Positions 6,247 to 7,360 of a stretch of DNA of 7,360 bases are shown one piece after another. The notes beneath the pieces were generated by a model, which searched no databases, was not told the origin of the DNA, and saw only the letters and a list, made by a program, of their open reading frames with translations. The position numbers and the translations under genes are program-made. Within the stretch, counting starts at the first letter, position 1. Every line of letters begins with the position of its first letter. The DNA is taken from the NCBI GenBank assembly GCA_047639575.1, contig JBLIOB010000218.1:1-7360 (forward strand). The letters run 5' to 3'. Origin of the DNA: JBLIOB01 sp047639575 (GTDB taxonomy: Bacteria > Bacteroidota > Bacteroidia > Flavobacteriales_D > Parvicellaceae).

Positions 6247-7360
6247 ACTCAGTTTCTGCTTTGCCTTTCCCAATTTCAATACCGATTATCACTTTAAAAC
6301 CATGCTGCTGAATCCATGCAGTTGGTTGCCTGTCGCCTAGAAGGGCATTAGACGAACTTGGATTTGTGAAATTTACAAATTGATAAAATTTGCCGCGAGG
6401 GGTCATCGTGTATTCAAACCCCACTGTAATAATTTTATTGTCTTTGGTTTTCTTAGTTAGCCCGCAAGTAAAGTGATATAAATTCCATTTGCTTGCTTCA
6501 ATAGACATTTTGGTGTAAGTATAATAAGGCAGGGCATTAAAATTGAAATCTGTCCTAGCGCCAAATAGAATCCCAAGCTTATCATTTAATTGACTTTCAA
6601 AACCCAGTCCAAAATTTATAATTGGTAAATATTGTTCACCATAGGCTAAGAAATTCTGATCTCCAAAAATTTGTAATGTTATAGAGTCAGCTATTGAAGA
6701 AGGGTAGGTGTTAACCGGGTTTTCCGGATTGAAAAGAAGGTAATAAGGAGATCCAAAAAACATTTCATTTGTAAAATGAACCCAAGATTTATTCTTTATT
6801 TTTTTCGATACACCAATAGCTAGCGATCCATAACTTTTATGCACTGCTTTTTGTTTTTCTCTTCTTTCAACGAAAGTAATATCGGTAGCTATGCTTTCAT
6901 CTAGATTGATTATGCTGAATTGTCGATACACATTCGCTCTACCCATGATATTAAAGCTTTGAGAAGTGTAAGTGATGCCTAGCTTAGATTTTGGCCAACT
7001 GAAAGCTATGGAAGGTTTAAACACGCCTTTTACATTCCAATAGTTAAAGTTAATGGCAGAATTAACACTTGCAATGTCACCTGTTGATGCGTCCAAAGGA
7101 AGTGCTGAAAGAGATACAAAATGGGAATATTTTACATCTTTAAAAATGCCATAGTGAGCTAGTCCAATTGCCAAAGATTCGGTTAGTTGATATGAAACGC
7201 CAAATCCCGACCAATACTCAGACACTCTGTGGTTGTAGCTATAGCCTGCAACGTAGTTTTCTAGCCCTACAAGACTGTCTAAGATTTCGTAATTCTCTTG
7301 ATGCAAATAATCATACATGCTTGCAAATGCTGTTTTAGTATTTATCGAGTATCCAAATTT
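6245..7360 (-). CDS. Partial (5' end missing) probable outer-membrane beta-barrel protein
   Basis: The minus-strand frame ends with TAG at 6245-6247 and stays open through the right edge of the window. This gives 371 visible residues. The ATG at 7316-7318 is therefore probably internal: 14 in-frame codons lie upstream of it (FGYSINTKTAFAS). The protein shows alternating hydrophobic/polar strands rich in Tyr, Phe and Gly, for example GFGVSYQLTESLAIGLAHYG, KPSIAFSWP, KLGITYTSQ, INFGLGFESQL and KLGILFGARTDFNFN. Turns are short on one side and Asn/Asp/Ser-rich loops long on the other. This is the signature of an outer-membrane barrel, with some flavour of OmpP1/FadL-type transporters, though no diagnostic motif confirms the family. 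The last strand (FKVIIGIEIG) is followed by a charged tail rather than the usual terminal aromatic residue. The signal peptide must lie outside the window. The gene is followed at once by a terminator, so it does not read into the downstream membrane-protein gene. Confidence 0.75.
   Translation of the reverse strand, partial: KFGYSINTKTAFASMYDYLHQENYEILDSLVGLENYVAGYSYNHRVSEYWSGFGVSYQLTESLAIGLAHYGIFKDVKYSHFVSLSALPLDASTGDIASVNSAINFNYWNVKGVFKPSIAFSWPKSKLGITYTSQSFNIMGRANVYRQFSIINLDESIATDITFVERREKQKAVHKSYGSLAIGVSKKIKNKSWVHFTNEMFFGSPYYLLFNPENPVNTYPSSIADSITLQIFGDQNFLAYGEQYLPIINFGLGFESQLNDKLGILFGARTDFNFNALPYYTYTKMSIEASKWNLYHFTCGLTKKTKDNKIITVGFEYTMTPRGKFYQFVNFTNPSSSNALLGDRQPTAWIQQHGFKVIIGIEIGKGKAETE

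Noticed and set aside
7316..7318. Minus-strand ATG at 7318 as the start of the barrel gene
   Set aside because: The frame continues open to the window edge, and no signal peptide follows this Met, as an outer-membrane protein would need.
1..7360. CRISPR array, tRNA/rRNA, insertion sequence or integration site
   Set aside because: No regular direct repeats with spacers, cloverleaf-like segments, transposase-like frames or flanking terminal repeats were seen on reading both strands.

Overview
The window is AT-rich DNA with A/T-rich spacers. It most likely comes from a member of the Bacteroidota (Flavobacteriales or Cytophagales type). The pointers are: a secreted WD40-caspase protein whose signal peptide is followed by Gln at the predicted mature N-terminus; a TAnnTTTG-type promoter element in front of it; A-rich leaders without a Shine-Dalgarno box ahead of two other starts; and a beta-barrel-like outer-membrane protein. 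This placement is inferred from style, not from a marker gene.

Layout, left to right. (1) 1-1205, + strand: the 3' part of a gene that enters from the left edge. Its frame is open to the first bases, so the ATG at 285 is internal. The product is a repetitive, beta-rich protein with scattered Y-D-x-x-G-like motifs. (2) 1236-1275: a hairpin between convergent genes. (3) 1293-1658, - strand: a small three-helix membrane protein. (4) 1659-1950: a 292-bp spacer holding the likely promoter of the central gene. (5) 1951-5391, + strand: the centrepiece, a 1146-residue exported protein. It has two WD40-like beta-propellers, a Gly/Lys/Ala-rich linker between them, a short Ig-like domain and a C-terminal caspase-fold (C14) peptidase domain. 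The His959/Cys1009 dyad is intact and an EF-hand-type loop lies near the C-terminus. (6) 5404-6039, - strand: a two-helix membrane protein with a soluble domain, convergent with the caspase gene and only 12 bp from it. (7) 6040-6244: an A/T-rich spacer with a terminator for the next gene. (8) 6245-7360, - strand: the C-terminal part of a probable outer-membrane beta-barrel protein that runs off the right edge.

The genes do not form an obvious operon. The caspase gene stands alone on its strand, has its own promoter and is flanked by opposite-strand genes on both sides. All the products look like envelope or secreted proteins, but nothing in the sequence links them functionally. The item best worth following is the exported propeller-caspase with its putative Ca2+ loop and basic-site-rich intersubunit linker.
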